A stretch of 64,000 nt of DNA from Rouxiella sp. WC2420 (GCF_041200025.1 NZ_CP165628.1:4216001-4280000), one strand, 5' to 3'; positions 42,915 to 52,992 are shown, numbered from the stretch's first letter. Translations and numbers: made by a program. Notes: generated by a model not told the origin, from the sequence alone.

Positions 42915-43517
42915 ATGGTTCTGGTAACTCGTCCGGCCCCAGATTTTACCGCAGCAGCTGTTCTTGGCAGCGGCGAAGTTGTTGAAAACTTCAACTTTAA
43001 AAAACACACTGCAGGTAAAGCTACCGTTGTTTTCTTCTGGCCAATGGACTTCACTTTCGTGTGCCCATCTGAGCTGATCGCTTTCGACAAGCGTTACGAA
43101 GACTTCCAGTCAAAAGGCGTTGAAGTAGTCGGTATCTCTTTTGACTCTGAGTTTGTTCACAATGCATGGCGTAACACCCCTGTTGAAAACGGCGGCATCG
43201 GCAAAGTGAAATACGCGATGGTTGCTGATATCAAACGTGAAATCCAGAAAGCCTACGGCATCGAACATCCAGACGCTGGTGTTGCTCTGCGTGGTTCTTT
43301 CTTGATCGATGATAAAGGTATCGTGCGCCACCAGGTTGTTAACGACCTGCCGCTGGGCCGTAACATCGATGAAATGCTGCGTATGGTTGACGCGCTGCAA
43401 TTCCACGAAGAGCACGGCGAAGTTTGTCCTGCACAGTGGGAAAAAGGCAAAAAAGGCATGAGCGCATCACCAGACGGCGTTGCTGCATACCTGTCTGAGC
43501 ATGCTATCAGCCTGTAA
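42915..43517 (+). CDS. tsaA: Typical 2-Cys peroxiredoxin (AhpC/TSA family)
   Basis: Reduces hydrogen peroxide and organic peroxides in the cytoplasm. The 200 residues show the peroxidatic Cys50 in DFTFVCPSEL and the resolving Cys171 in HGEVCPAQW; this is the eukaryote-like TSA branch found in Yersinia and Serratia rather than E. coli AhpC (187 residues). GAGG-like AAAGGAG precedes the ATG by six bases, a strong ribosome site. It is a single gene with its own terminator. No ahpF is adjacent. Confidence 0.94.
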   Translation: MVLVTRPAPDFTAAAVLGSGEVVENFNFKKHTAGKATVVFFWPMDFTFVCPSELIAFDKRYEDFQSKGVEVVGISFDSEFVHNAWRNTPVENGGIGKVKYAMVADIKREIQKAYGIEHPDAGVALRGSFLIDDKGIVRHQVVNDLPLGRNIDEMLRMVDALQFHEEHGEVCPAQWEKGKKGMSASPDGVAAYLSEHAISL

Positions 43518-43558
43518 TCACATTTGATTATTGGCGTTAGCTAAAACAGAATTGCCCG

Positions 43559-43588
43559 ACGGTCAGCCTATGCTGGCCGTTTTTTTTT
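43559..43588 (+). terminator. Intrinsic terminator of the peroxiredoxin gene
   Basis: ACGGTCAGC / GCTGGCCGT form a 9-bp stem with one G-T pair, a CTAT loop and then eight or more T residues. Confidence 0.93.
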
Positions 43589-43793
43589 GCCTCGCATTTT
43601 TAAACCCTCTCTCCAACTCAATTTTTTTCGACCAAGCTCATACTCCTGCCTGCCTTTGTATCTCATATGTTAAATAACATCTAAGCTGATGTATGTTATT
43701 GCAGCATTTGAATTTTTGTTTCAATAAATGGCCTGCGCTTTGCATTATTAACGCGACAAAAAATCACACTACAGGGTGTAACCAGGAGCTTTT

Positions 43794-45569
43794 ATGTTTT
43801 TAAAACAATGGACGAAGCCGTTAACCGTACCTCTGACCTTGGCCGCGCTGCTAGTCAGCGGTTCTCTATATGCCGCCTCTAACCCGGCGGTAGAAGCCAA
43901 AAACGGCATGGTGGTGACCTCCCAATACCTCGCCTCTCAGGTGGGCGTCGATATTCTCAAGAAAGGTGGTAACGCGATTGATGCCGCAGTAGCGGTGGGC
44001 TACGCCGAGGCGGTGGTCAACCCATGCTGTGGCAACATTGGCGGCGGTGGCTTCATGACGGTGCATCTGGCCAACGGCAAAGACACTTTCATCAATTTCC
44101 GTGAGATGGCGCCCGCTGCGGCCAGCGCCAATATGTATCTCGACGCACAGGGTAATATCAAAAAAGGTGCCAGTCTGTATGGTTATCTGGCGGTAGGCGT
44201 ACCGGGTACGGTGATGGGTCTGGATCACGCTCAGCGCACTTACGGCAAGCTGACTCGCGCTCAGGTAATGGCTCCGGCAATCAAGCTGGCGCGCAATGGT
44301 TTTGTGCTGACTCGCGCCGACACCGATATTCTCGACACCAAGACCGCAAAGTTTAAAGACCAGCCCGACGTGGCGAAAATCTTCCTGCGCAAGGACGGCA
44401 CTCCGCTGCAACCGGGCGACAAGCTGGTTCAAATGGATCTGGCCAAGACGCTTGAGGCAATTTCTAAGCACGGCCCTGATGCTTTCTATAAGGGCAAAAT
44501 TCCTGCTGCGGTCGAGGCGGCCTCGAAAAAAGGCGGCGGTATTATCACCGCGGCTGATTTTGCCAACTATAAGGTGACTGAAACCGCGCCAGTAACCTGC
44601 AGTTATCGTGGCTACAAGTTTGTTTCTGCGCCTCCGCCAAGCTCGGGCGGTGTGACGATGTGTGAAACGCTGAATATTCTTGAAGGTTATGACCTGAAGA
44701 GCATGGGCTTTAACTCGGCGGCGTCTATTCATTATCTGACTGAGGCAATGCGCCATGCTTATATGGATCGCAACACCTTCCTTGGCGATCCGGCGTTTGT
44801 TGACAATCCTGTCGATCGTTTGTTGAGCAAGAGCTACGCTGCTGATATCCGTAAGAAAATCGAAGCTGACAAGGCCACGCCTTCTTCGCAGGTTCAGCCT
44901 GGTATGGAGCCGCACGAGAAGCCGGAAACCACGCATTATTCTATCGTAGACAAAGACGGCAATGCAGTTTCGACCACTTATACAATCAATGGGCTGTTTG
45001 GTTCCATCGAGATTGCTCCGGGTACAGGGTTCTTCTTGAATGATGAGATGGACGATTTTACCAGCAAGGTCGGCGAGAAAAACATGTACGGGCTGGTGCA
45101 GGGCAGTAAAAATGCCATCGCCCCCGGTAAGCGCCCACTATCGTCGATGAGCCCGAGTTTAATCACTAAAGACGGCAAAACCTTTATGGTTCTGGGGTCG
45201 CCGGGGGGGTCTCGTATCATCACTATTACGCTGGAAACCGCGTTGAATGTGATCGATTTCGGCATGCCTCCGCAGGAAGCAGTAAATGCGCCGCGTATTC
45301 ACCATCAGTGGTTGCCGGATGAGGTGTATTACGAGCAGCGCGGTGTCTCGGCTGACAGTTTGAATTTGTTGCAGAAGATGGGTTACAAAATGGTTGAGCA
45401 GACGCCGTGGGGGGCTGCTGAGCTGATTATGGTTGGGTTGCCGGGCGCGGTGGGTGTTACGCCACAAAGTTCTGGAAATGACGCGGCGGTATCGGGCAAG
45501 GTGCGAGAGGGATATCTTTACGGCGCCAATGACGTTCGTCGTCCTGCCGGGGCGGCAATAGGTTATTAA
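43794..45569 (+). CDS. ggt: Gamma-glutamyltransferase
   Basis: A periplasmic enzyme that cleaves glutathione and other gamma-glutamyl compounds. The 591 residues (E. coli 580) begin with a Sec signal peptide (about 1-28, ending SLYAAS). The precursor self-cleaves before Thr379 in TTHYSIVDKDGNAVSTTYT; this Thr becomes the N-terminal nucleophile of the small subunit. RPLSSMSPSL and GSPGGSRIITITLET shape the active site. In E. coli ggt is elsewhere, so its place beside acpH is lineage-specific. The neighbouring proY and brnQ import amino acids. Confidence 0.96.
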   Translation: MFLKQWTKPLTVPLTLAALLVSGSLYAASNPAVEAKNGMVVTSQYLASQVGVDILKKGGNAIDAAVAVGYAEAVVNPCCGNIGGGGFMTVHLANGKDTFINFREMAPAAASANMYLDAQGNIKKGASLYGYLAVGVPGTVMGLDHAQRTYGKLTRAQVMAPAIKLARNGFVLTRADTDILDTKTAKFKDQPDVAKIFLRKDGTPLQPGDKLVQMDLAKTLEAISKHGPDAFYKGKIPAAVEAASKKGGGIITAADFANYKVTETAPVTCSYRGYKFVSAPPPSSGGVTMCETLNILEGYDLKSMGFNSAASIHYLTEAMRHAYMDRNTFLGDPAFVDNPVDRLLSKSYAADIRKKIEADKATPSSQVQPGMEPHEKPETTHYSIVDKDGNAVSTTYTINGLFGSIEIAPGTGFFLNDEMDDFTSKVGEKNMYGLVQGSKNAIAPGKRPLSSMSPSLITKDGKTFMVLGSPGGSRIITITLETALNVIDFGMPPQEAVNAPRIHHQWLPDEVYYEQRGVSADSLNLLQKMGYKMVEQTPWGAAELIMVGLPGAVGVTPQSSGNDAAVSGKVREGYLYGANDVRRPAGAAIGY

Positions 45570-45628
45570 TATTTAAACCTTGTTGACCGAGATACTCGCC
45601 CATAAAGTGATTAAGTAAATAGAAATCA

Positions 45629-45660
45629 AAAGGGAGGTGAGCGCTTGCTTACCTCCCTTT
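45629..45660. terminator. Bidirectional terminator between ggt and proY
   Basis: AAAGGGAGGT ... ACCTCCCTTT form a 10-bp stem, extended inside by AGC/GCT, between converging genes. Confidence 0.88.
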
Positions 45661-45684
45661 CTTATTGCTGCAGGTTATTGATTA

Positions 45685-47070
45685 TCAGGCCTGCCTGCGG
45701 GTTTTAATCCAATAGCTGACCACCAGTGCAAGAATCCATACTCCCCCAACATACAATGACATGCGGGTATCCGGGAAGTAGCCAATCAGCCCGATGATAA
45801 AGAACAGGAAAATGATAGCGACAATCGAGGTGAAGATGCCGCCGCGCATCGGGAATTCCAGCTCAGAAATCTGTTTGCGGCTTAACTTGAGGCGGAAACC
45901 AATCTGCGAGAAAAGGATCATAATCCATACCCAAACGGTGGCAAAGGTCGCAAGTGAGGCAATGACCAGGAACACGTTTTCCGGCATGATGTAGTTCAGA
46001 TACACCGCAATCAGCAGGGCAACCATCATCACAATCACGGTCATAAATGGCGTGCCGCGACGGGATACTTTAGCAAACACTTTTGGTGCCTGCCCCTGAT
46101 TGGCCATGCCGTGCAGCATGCGGCCGACGCCAAAGATATCGGCGTTAATAGCCGAAAGCGAAGCAGTAATCACTACAAAATTAAGAATAGTTGCAGCAGC
46201 GGCAATGCCCATGTGCTGGAAAGTCAGAACAAACGGGCTGCCCTGAGTACCCACCAGATTCCATGGGAAAATGGACATGATCACAAACAGCGTGCCCATG
46301 TAGAACACCAGAATACGCCAAGGCACAGAGTTAATGGCTTTCGGAATGGTGGTTTTTGGATCCTCGGCCTCGCCGGCAGTAATACCGATAATCTCGATGC
46401 CGCCATAGGCAAACATCACCAGTTGCAGTGAAAGAATGGTGCCCATCAAACCATGACTAAAGAAGCCGCCGTGGCTCCACAGGTTGCTTATGCCGGTCGG
46501 ATGTCCTCCGTTGCCAATGCCCCAGATGATGATGCCCAAACCGGCGAGGATCATCACGATGATGGTCAATACTTTGAAGAACGAGAACCAGAATTCCAGC
46601 TCGCCGAACACTTTAACGCTCATCATATTAATGCCGCCGATGATAAGCACCACGCTCAGAACCCACATCCAGTGCGGCACGTCGGGGAACCAGACGCCCA
46701 TGTAGATGCCGAACGCTGTCACGTCGGCGATACCGACGATCAAAATTTCAAAGCAGTAGGTCCAGCCGGTGATATAGCCTGCCAATGGTCCTAAATAGTC
46801 TTGTGCATAGCGTGAAAACGAGCCAGTCTGTGGGTTGTTTACCGACATCTCTCCCAGCGCACGCATGATGATAAAGGCAATAATCCCGCCAATGAGGTAG
46901 GCGAGCAGCACGCTTGGCCCCGCCATTTTTATCGCATCTGCCGAACCGTAAAACAGGCCGGTACCAATCGCCGAGCCGAGAGCCATAAAGCGAATGTGTC
47001 GGGTACTTAATCCGCGTTTGAGCGAAGTCGAGGGTTTCTCGGCCGACTGTGTATCTAGAGATTGTTGCAT
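45685..47070 (-). CDS. proY: ProY-type amino acid permease (proline-specific permease family)
   Basis: A 461-residue inner-membrane APC-family permease with 12 predicted helices. The N-terminal substrate/Na-site motif [23 protein letters not shown]-like stretch begins at about residue 32, and [22 protein letters not shown] is close to ProY of E. coli, which is next to brnQ there also. Proline transport is the family assignment, not shown here. It follows brnQ; a terminator separates them. Confidence 0.92.
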   Translation of the reverse strand: MQQSLDTQSAEKPSTSLKRGLSTRHIRFMALGSAIGTGLFYGSADAIKMAGPSVLLAYLIGGIIAFIIMRALGEMSVNNPQTGSFSRYAQDYLGPLAGYITGWTYCFEILIVGIADVTAFGIYMGVWFPDVPHWMWVLSVVLIIGGINMMSVKVFGELEFWFSFFKVLTIIVMILAGLGIIIWGIGNGGHPTGISNLWSHGGFFSHGLMGTILSLQLVMFAYGGIEIIGITAGEAEDPKTTIPKAINSVPWRILVFYMGTLFVIMSIFPWNLVGTQGSPFVLTFQHMGIAAAATILNFVVITASLSAINADIFGVGRMLHGMANQGQAPKVFAKVSRRGTPFMTVIVMMVALLIAVYLNYIMPENVFLVIASLATFATVWVWIMILFSQIGFRLKLSRKQISELEFPMRGGIFTSIVAIIFLFFIIGLIGYFPDTRMSLYVGGVWILALVVSYWIKTRRQA

Positions 47071-47143
47071 TTAAAAATTCCAAATCATAAAGCGCGGTCT
47101 AAAAACGAGATAACGGAATGATCGCCGCTATCCTCTGCCAACG

Positions 47144-47170
47144 AAAAAGCCACGGAAACGTGTCCGTGGC
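47144..47170 (-). terminator. Intrinsic terminator of brnQ
   Basis: On the minus strand GCCACGGA / TCCGTGGC form an 8-bp stem followed by TTTTTCG, 66 bp past the brnQ stop. Confidence 0.88.
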
Positions 47171-47235
47171 CCTGATTGGCGAATGCTTAATCAACGCGGG
47201 TGCCACTCACCGAGGGCACCTTTCTGGCGTTTTCA

Positions 47236-48555
47236 TTACTGGTGTGCTGTAACGCTGCGCGCACCACTCACTTTGTCGTAAATCCCAACCAGCAGCAGCA
47301 TCAACACTGACGGTGGAAGCCAGGACAAACCTTGCTCGGCCAGCGGCAAATGAGCAGTCCATTCCGGCAGGCTGGCAGCAAAGTTGGAGCTTTTGATACC
47401 GTCAATAATACCGAAAATCAGGCTGACCAGCATCACCGGCGCGATAATACGGGCGGTACTATTCCACCAGCGCAGGGTAAAGCTCAGAACAACCAAGGCG
47501 ATGCACGGTGGATAAATAGCGGTCAGAATCGGGATTGAAATCTGAATCAGGTGGCTCAGGCCAAGGTTAGAAACCAGCATCGAGAACAGGCCCAGAATAA
47601 ATACCAGCGTCTTGTAAGACAGCGGCAGATATTGCGAGAAGAACTCGGCGCAGGCGCAGGTCAGGCCAACCGCCGTCACCATACAGGCGATGAAGATAAG
47701 CGCTGCAAGGAAGAAGCTACCGACACCGCCAAAGGTCTGCTGTACGTAGGTGTGCAGAATAACAGCACCATTTTGCGCCTGTGGTACCAGCGATGCGGTG
47801 TTAACGCCGAGCTTGAACAGGCTCAGGTAAACCAGCAGCAGGCCCAGACCGGCAATCAAACCGGCTAAAACAGTGTAGCGAGTCAGCAGCCTGGCGTCGC
47901 TTACTCCGCGAGAACGTGCTGCGTTAACAATGACAATACCGAACACCAATGCGCCCAGCGTATCCATAGTCAGATAACCATTCACGAAACCGTTGGAGAA
48001 CGGCTGGGTTTCGTAAGCCTGAGTGGCTGGCAGCGGTTGACCGGCAGGCCACAGCACGGCAGCAATACCCAGGATTGCCAGCGCAACAATTTTCAGCGGA
48101 GCCAGAATATGGCCTACAGTATCGAGCAGGCGGCCCGGATAAAGCGAAATTCCGATCACCAGCACGAAGTAAATCAGGCTGTACACCAAGAGCGGAGTTG
48201 CGCCGTCACCGGTTAACGGTGCAATCCCAACTTCAAAAGAAACCGTTGCGGTACGAGGCGTGGCGAAAAGCGGACCAACGGCCAGGTAGCAGACAGTCGC
48301 CAATAACAGACCCGCCTTGCGGCCAATTGGGGTGCTCAGCGCATCAATACCGCCACCGACACGAGCAAGAGCAATCACGGTCATCACCGGTAGACCGACG
48401 GCAGTGATCATAAAACCGAGTGCGGCCCACCATACGTGGTGACCGGCCTGTAATCCTACCATCGGAGGGAAAATGATATTTCCCGCACCGACAAATAAGG
48501 CAAAGGTCATAAAGCCCAATGCCAGAATATCTTTGGTTTTTAACTGATGACTCAT
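47236..48555 (-). CDS. brnQ: Branched-chain amino acid transport system II carrier BrnQ
   Basis: BrnQ is a Na+-coupled importer of leucine, isoleucine and valine (LIVCS family) with about 12 helices. The ATG at 48555 gives [15 protein letters not shown] and 439 residues, exactly E. coli; a start eight codons upstream is possible. [14 protein letters not shown] and [19 protein letters not shown] are signature motifs. This window therefore carries both an importer (BrnQ) and a putative exporter (AzlCD) of branched-chain amino acids. Confidence 0.96.
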   Translation of the reverse strand: MSHQLKTKDILALGFMTFALFVGAGNIIFPPMVGLQAGHHVWWAALGFMITAVGLPVMTVIALARVGGGIDALSTPIGRKAGLLLATVCYLAVGPLFATPRTATVSFEVGIAPLTGDGATPLLVYSLIYFVLVIGISLYPGRLLDTVGHILAPLKIVALAILGIAAVLWPAGQPLPATQAYETQPFSNGFVNGYLTMDTLGALVFGIVIVNAARSRGVSDARLLTRYTVLAGLIAGLGLLLVYLSLFKLGVNTASLVPQAQNGAVILHTYVQQTFGGVGSFFLAALIFIACMVTAVGLTCACAEFFSQYLPLSYKTLVFILGLFSMLVSNLGLSHLIQISIPILTAIYPPCIALVVLSFTLRWWNSTARIIAPVMLVSLIFGIIDGIKSSNFAASLPEWTAHLPLAEQGLSWLPPSVLMLLLVGIYDKVSGARSVTAHQ

Positions 48556-49028
48556 GATGATGTCGTGATGCCTGTGCAAAATGAATAAAAGTGTCCGCTG
48601 CTGGCACTCGGCATAAACTTGAGGAAGTTGCCTGACGATATGAAAATGACTTTTTTATGCAGGGGGAATGCGAGTGCAGCGGCGTTAAGGTACGCTTTTA
48701 TAGTGCATGAAGGCAAGTCTCGATCCTAAAAGCAGAATCTTAAACTGGATTTGAAACGCTGAGCAGTAAAATTCACTGGATTTAGCTAAAAAATCACCAC
48801 ATGATACGTATGATATTTGAGCAATCAATGCCAACTTTGCGCTTTAATTAAATGAAAAGTGCGTGAAACTGCCGTGAAATGGACGTTTCACGCACAAAAA
48901 TGCGGGTTATTTTTAACTAAATAGCAACAGTCAGCTTTGTAAGCGCTAAATTAATGATCTTGCAGCACTATTAAATGCACAAAGAGCTTGAGTCTCTTAT
49001 AAATCTGATAGTCAGATTTGAAGATGCT

Positions 49029-49077
49029 TAAAAACAAAAACCCGAGCGACTTTTAGAAATAAGTCACTCAGGTTTGG
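49029..49077 (-). terminator. Terminator of the MetE-like gene
   Basis: AAACCCGAGCGACTT ... AAGTCACTCAGGTTT pair over about 13 bp with two mismatches. On the minus strand the hairpin is followed by TTTTTGTTTTT. The ERIC array lies between it and the stop codon, so the array would be transcribed as a 3' untranslated region. Confidence 0.75.
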
Positions 49078-49099
49078 AATATTTTCATTCTCAACACCA

Positions 49100-49227
49100 A
49101 AAGCGCAGAGATTTCGAATTAGAGCAAGGCAGCAAGCGAGTTCATCCCCAGGAGCTTACACAGGTAAGTGACTGGGGTGAACGAGGGAGGCGAACGCCGC
49201 TATAGCATCAAAGATCAAACTGTTGCC
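49100..49227. repeat. ERIC element, tandem unit 1
   Basis: First of three 128-bp units. The core from about 49141 to 49192 contains ATCCCCAGGAGCTTACA and GTAAGTGACTGGGGTGAACG, almost identical to the sequences from which standard ERIC primers were designed. This unit differs from the others at several bases (GAATTAGAGC, GCAAGCGAG, ATCAAACTGTTG), so it is the most diverged. Confidence 0.93.
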
Positions 49228-49355
49228 AAAGCGCAGAGATTTCGAGTTAGAGCAAGGCAGCAACCGAGTTCATCCCCAGGAGCTTACACAGGTAAGTGAC
49301 TGGGGTGAACGAGGGAGGCGAACGCCGCTATAGCTCGAAAAATCAAGCTTTTACC
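49228..49355. repeat. ERIC element, tandem unit 2
   Basis: Second 128-bp unit. GATTTCGAGTTAGAGC near its left end pairs with GCTATAGCTCGAAAAATC near the right, and GTTCATCCCCAG pairs with CTGGGGTGAAC around a short loop, so the RNA folds as one long hairpin. Its right junction AAGCTTTTACCAAA copies the 3' end of the neighbouring gene. Confidence 0.93.
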
Positions 49356-49483
49356 AAAGCGAAGAGATTTCGAGTTAGAGCAAGGCAGCAACCGAGTTCA
49401 TCCCCAGGAGCTTACACAGGTAAGTGACTGGGGTGAGCGAGGGAGGCGAACGTCGCTGTAGCCCGAAAGATCAAGCTTTTACC
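49356..49483. repeat. ERIC element, tandem unit 3
   Basis: Third 128-bp unit, reaching into the stop codon of the MetE-like gene (49479-49481). It has GTGAGCGAGG and CGTCGCTGTAGC variants relative to unit 2. The period is exactly 128 between all three GCG-AGAG marks (49103, 49231, 49359). Confidence 0.92.
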
Positions 49484-50579
49484 AAATGCGTTCAGCCAGA
49501 TCGACAACTAACTTGAGTTTGTCCCACTGCTGCTTGTCGCTGAGACTATTGCCTTCTTCGGTGGACGCAAAACCACACTGCGGGCTTAGGCAGATCTGGT
49601 TGATATTCAAGAACTCAGCCGCTTCGGCGAGTCGCGCCTCCACGTCTTTTGCCAATTCAAGATCGCCGGTTTTAGTGGTAATCAGGCCCAGAACTGCCTG
49701 CTGCTGGCCGGGCTTGATGAAGCGCAGTGGCTCGAAACCGCCGGCACGCTGGTTGTCATATTCCAGGAAGAAACGGTCGATATTTACAGTACCGAACAGG
49801 ATCTCTGCCACAGGCTCGTAGCCGCCTTCTGAAATCCAGGTTGAACGGAAGTTACCGCGGCACACGTGCAGACCGATGATTAGGTCTTCCGGCTTGCCTT
49901 CGATAGCCTGATTCAGCACCCGAGCGTAGGTTTTCGCCAGCTCTTCCGGATTATCGCCACGGGCAATGATCTGCTTTTTCTGGTCTTCTGAGCACAGGTA
50001 CGCCCAAACGGTGTCATCCAGTTGCAGGTAACGACAACCGGCGGCGTAAAACGCCTGGATAGCGTCGCGGTAAACTTGAGCTAAATCGTTGAAAAAGTCT
50101 TCCTGATTTGGATACACGCCTTTAACCGCATCACGGTTGAAACGGAAGTGCATCACGCTTGGGCTAGGGATAGTCATTTTAGCTACCGCATCGCCACTGA
50201 TGCTTTTCAGAAAGCTGAAATGTTCAATCATCGGGTGATCGCCAAAGGCAATCTTATCAACCACTTTGATACTGCGAGATTTGGTCTGCACGCCGTTGAA
50301 CTGAATGCCCTGCTCTGCATCATAACCTTCAACGCCCTGCAGACCCTCGAAGAAGTCAAAGTGCCACCACGCGCGGCGGAATTCACCATCAGTGACCACT
50401 TGCAAACCGGCTTCGCGCTGCTGCTCAACCACGCGGCGAATTTCGCTGTCTTCAACCGCACGCAGCTGCTGAGCATCGATTTCACCGGCTTTAAACTGCT
50501 GACGTGCTTGCTTTAGCGCTTCTGGACGCAAAAAGCTACCAACGACTTCGGCGCGATAAATTGGGTTTGATACTGACAT
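49479..50579 (-). CDS. MetE C-terminal-like, cobalamin-independent methionine synthase family protein
   Basis: A 366-residue cytoplasmic protein of the short UROD/MetE-like family (YxjG/YxjH type), equal to the C-terminal catalytic half of MetE. The start at ATG 50579 gives MSVSNPIYRAEVVGSFLRPE. Zinc-site candidates are His-x-Cys in GLHVCRGNFRS (about residue 235) and Cys in LSPQCGFAST (about 340); the substrate region LQLDDTVWAYL is also typical. Members make methionine from homocysteine with small methyl donors, but the donor is unknown. Not present here in E. coli. Its stop codon lies at the edge of a three-copy ERIC array. Confidence 0.9.
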   Translation of the reverse strand: MSVSNPIYRAEVVGSFLRPEALKQARQQFKAGEIDAQQLRAVEDSEIRRVVEQQREAGLQVVTDGEFRRAWWHFDFFEGLQGVEGYDAEQGIQFNGVQTKSRSIKVVDKIAFGDHPMIEHFSFLKSISGDAVAKMTIPSPSVMHFRFNRDAVKGVYPNQEDFFNDLAQVYRDAIQAFYAAGCRYLQLDDTVWAYLCSEDQKKQIIARGDNPEELAKTYARVLNQAIEGKPEDLIIGLHVCRGNFRSTWISEGGYEPVAEILFGTVNIDRFFLEYDNQRAGGFEPLRFIKPGQQQAVLGLITTKTGDLELAKDVEARLAEAAEFLNINQICLSPQCGFASTEEGNSLSDKQQWDKLKLVVDLAERIW

Positions 50580-50877
50580 TATGAACTCCTGGCAAAAGCC
50601 CCGACGAACCTGTCGCCGTGACATTGATTAATGGGTAGCACGACATCCCGGAGATTAGTTAACAATGTTAATAATACCGAGAAGTTACATTAGACATCTG
50701 GATGTCTAAACGGCTTTAAATCTATGCTGCCATGAATAGTGTTCATCACCAAACGAGGAATTCTCACATCACATGAAATAAATTCATGATCGGGCGTCAC
50801 AATTTCACGTTGCCCAAAGTGTGAACTGATTAAATAAGATTAAAACGGACCATCGCTGATCCGTTTATCGTGAAGAT

Positions 50878-52200
50878 TTAATGCTTAACGCGGTGATGGT
50901 GAGGCAATTGAGGAGCATCGACAATCAGTCGATAAGGCAATGTGAATAGAAACCGCGTCCCTACCCCGACTTCGCTTTCTATATCCAACTTTGAATGATG
51001 ATGACTGAGCGCATGTTTGACGATAGCCAGCCCCAGCCCGCTGCCACCGGTCTGCCGTGAACGCGCCTTGTCTACACGATAGAAACGCTCGGTCAGCCGG
51101 GGAATATGCTGTGGTGCAATGCCCGGGCCGTTATCGCTGACCTGAAACTGTGCGCCCTGCGCGGTCTGCTGCCAGCTAACTTCAATGCGCGTGCCCGCTG
51201 GCGTGTGATTGACCGAGTTATACACTAGATTCGAAACCGCACTGCGCAGCTGCTCGTCGTTGCCATAAACTTTAAGCTGTTCATTGATTTTGAATACAAT
51301 TTCATGGCGACCATTGCTTAGCGTCTGCACCTCGCGCTCCAGCATGCCCAACATTCCTGGCATGTCGACTTTCTCCTGCAAATCAATGTTGGTTGCCGCC
51401 TCGATACGCGATAAAGTCAGCAACTGTTTAACCAGCCCGTCCATGCGCCGCGTCTGTTCCTGCATAGTATCCAGCGCTTTACTGCGGAACGGCTCCTTCA
51501 GCGCCTCGTCGTCCATCATCTCAAGATACCCTTGCAACACTGTCAGCGGTGTGCGCAGTTCATGGCTGACATTGGCAAAGAAGTTTCGACGAGCGCCTTC
51601 CAGCTGGCGCATCTGGGTGACATCACGCGCCACAATCAATAGCTGCCCTTCCGAATACGGCATGACTCGAAATTCAACGTAGTGATTGTTATTAAGGTGC
51701 AAGTTAAGCGGACGGGTAAAGTCGCGGCTCTGGATCCAGACGCGTAGTTCGGGATAACGCAGCAGGTTAAACAGGTGTTGGCCGTTGTCTTCCGGCCAGC
51801 GGAAACCAAGCAGTTCCTGTGCCAGGCCGTTGCACCAGAAGATATTGCCTTCTTCCGTCGTCAGTACCACGGCGTCAGGGAGGGATTCAGCTCCGCTGCG
51901 GAAGCGTTTAATCAGCAGCGCCAGTTCGCGCCTTCTGCGCCGGTTACGCATCTGCATCTGATTAAGGCCATAAAATAGCGGTTCCCAGCTCCATAATCCG
52001 CTGGGAGGAGTAATACTTCGGTCAAGCCACAGCCAGTGTGAAAGTTTAAGCTGATTAAAATAATTCCAGCCCAGAGCCGCCACTAAAGAAGCCAGCAATA
52101 ACCAGGGCAAATAGCCAATAAAAATGGCTAATATCAGCGCCGGACAGCAAAACATAAATAATTCGCCGGCCAGCCGACTCCACGATAATCGTTCTAGCAC
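50878..52200 (-). CDS. phoR: Phosphate regulon sensor histidine kinase PhoR
   Basis: PhoR senses phosphate limitation through PstSCAB-PhoU and phosphorylates PhoB. The 440 residues (E. coli 431) show two N-terminal membrane helices (about 12-45), a PAS domain (about 95-190), the phospho-acceptor His213 in [11 protein letters not shown], and the ATPase domain with N-box [21 protein letters not shown] and [12 protein letters not shown]. It follows phoB by 102 bp in which a decayed ERIC-like hairpin lies. Confidence 0.97.
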   Translation of the reverse strand: MLERLSWSRLAGELFMFCCPALILAIFIGYLPWLLLASLVAALGWNYFNQLKLSHWLWLDRSITPPSGLWSWEPLFYGLNQMQMRNRRRRRELALLIKRFRSGAESLPDAVVLTTEEGNIFWCNGLAQELLGFRWPEDNGQHLFNLLRYPELRVWIQSRDFTRPLNLHLNNNHYVEFRVMPYSEGQLLIVARDVTQMRQLEGARRNFFANVSHELRTPLTVLQGYLEMMDDEALKEPFRSKALDTMQEQTRRMDGLVKQLLTLSRIEAATNIDLQEKVDMPGMLGMLEREVQTLSNGRHEIVFKINEQLKVYGNDEQLRSAVSNLVYNSVNHTPAGTRIEVSWQQTAQGAQFQVSDNGPGIAPQHIPRLTERFYRVDKARSRQTGGSGLGLAIVKHALSHHHSKLDIESEVGVGTRFLFTLPYRLIVDAPQLPHHHRVKH

Positions 52201-52242
52201 ACAGTATCTCCGCTGTGAGTGAAAGATATAACATCATCAATT

Positions 52243-52297
52243 CATACCCAATATATTTCACGATGCCCGTAAAGGTGCAACGTGAAATAGCTGAGGT
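52243..52297. repeat. Short ERIC-like remnant between phoB and phoR
   Basis: ATACCCAATATATTTCACG on the left pairs with CGTGAAATA and a later GGTAT on the right. TATTTCACG (52254-52262) and CGTGAAATA (52281-52289) are a perfect 9-bp inverted repeat. The ends resemble ERIC ends while the 70-base core is missing, so it is a deletion derivative or a chance hairpin. Confidence 0.55.
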
Positions 52298-52302
52298 ATT
52301 AA

Positions 52303-52992
52303 TTAATAGCGGGTTGAGAATCTATAACCCGTTCCACGCACCGTTTGGATCATACGGTCATGACCGCTGGTTTCCAGTGCTTTGCGCAGGCGGCGGATAT
52401 GTACATCCACTGTACGATCCTCGACGTATACGTTAGTGCCCCAGACGTTATTGAGCAACTGTTCACGGCTGTAAACGCGCTCGGAATGGGTCATAAAGAA
52501 GTGTAGAAGCTTGAATTCGGTAGGCCCCATGTCCAGCGCAAGCTCGTTGGCCATCACACGGTGCGAGGATGGATCCAAGCTTAACCCTTTCATATCAATA
52601 ACTTCTTCGACCGCCATTGGTGAGATACGACGCATAACTGCTTTAATGCGCGCCACTAACTCTTTAGGCGAAAACGGCTTGGTAATATAGTCATCCGCGC
52701 CAACTTCCAGCCCGCGAACGCGGTCTTCTTCTTCGCCACGGGCGGTCAGCATCATCACCGGAATATCGCGGGTCAGCGCTTCGCGTTTTAGATGTTTAAT
52801 AAACTGAATTCCGGATCCACCGGGCAACATCCAATCGAGTAAAATTAATTCCGGGTAAGGTTCAATCAAACGATTGACCGCCGAATCGAAATCTTCAGCC
52901 TCAATGGCTTGATAACCATTTTGCTCAAGCACAAAACAAACCATTTCACGGATCGGTGCTTCATCTTCCACAACTAATATGCGTCTAGCCAT
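52303..52992 (-). CDS. phoB: Phosphate regulon response regulator PhoB
   Basis: PhoB activates genes for phosphate scavenging by binding Pho boxes. The 229 residues equal E. coli. The receiver domain has the phospho-acceptor Asp53 in [11 protein letters not shown], and the C-terminal winged-helix DNA-binding domain (about 130-227) ends in [17 protein letters not shown] and GTGYRF. A Pho box lies 58 bp upstream, so it controls itself. Confidence 0.98.
   Translation of the reverse strand: MARRILVVEDEAPIREMVCFVLEQNGYQAIEAEDFDSAVNRLIEPYPELILLDWMLPGGSGIQFIKHLKREALTRDIPVMMLTARGEEEDRVRGLEVGADDYITKPFSPKELVARIKAVMRRISPMAVEEVIDMKGLSLDPSSHRVMANELALDMGPTEFKLLHFFMTHSERVYSREQLLNNVWGTNVYVEDRTVDVHIRRLRKALETSGHDRMIQTVRGTGYRFSTRY

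Larger units (their letters stand above)
48556..49478. other. Gene-free region with ERIC array between brnQ and the MetE-like gene
   Basis: About 920 bp carry no credible gene. 48556-49030 is AT-rich and must hold the brnQ promoter. 49029-49077 is a terminator-like hairpin for the gene coming from the right, and 49100-49483 is a three-unit ERIC array. Confidence 0.75.

Noticed and set aside
43866-44936. Long open frame (356 codons) opposite ggt
   Set aside because: Arg/His-rich shadow of ggt with no start context or homology that I can see.
49100-49483. Reading the 128-bp repeats as a CRISPR array
   Set aside because: Units are directly adjacent without unique spacers, each unit is itself a long hairpin with an ERIC core, and no cas genes are present.
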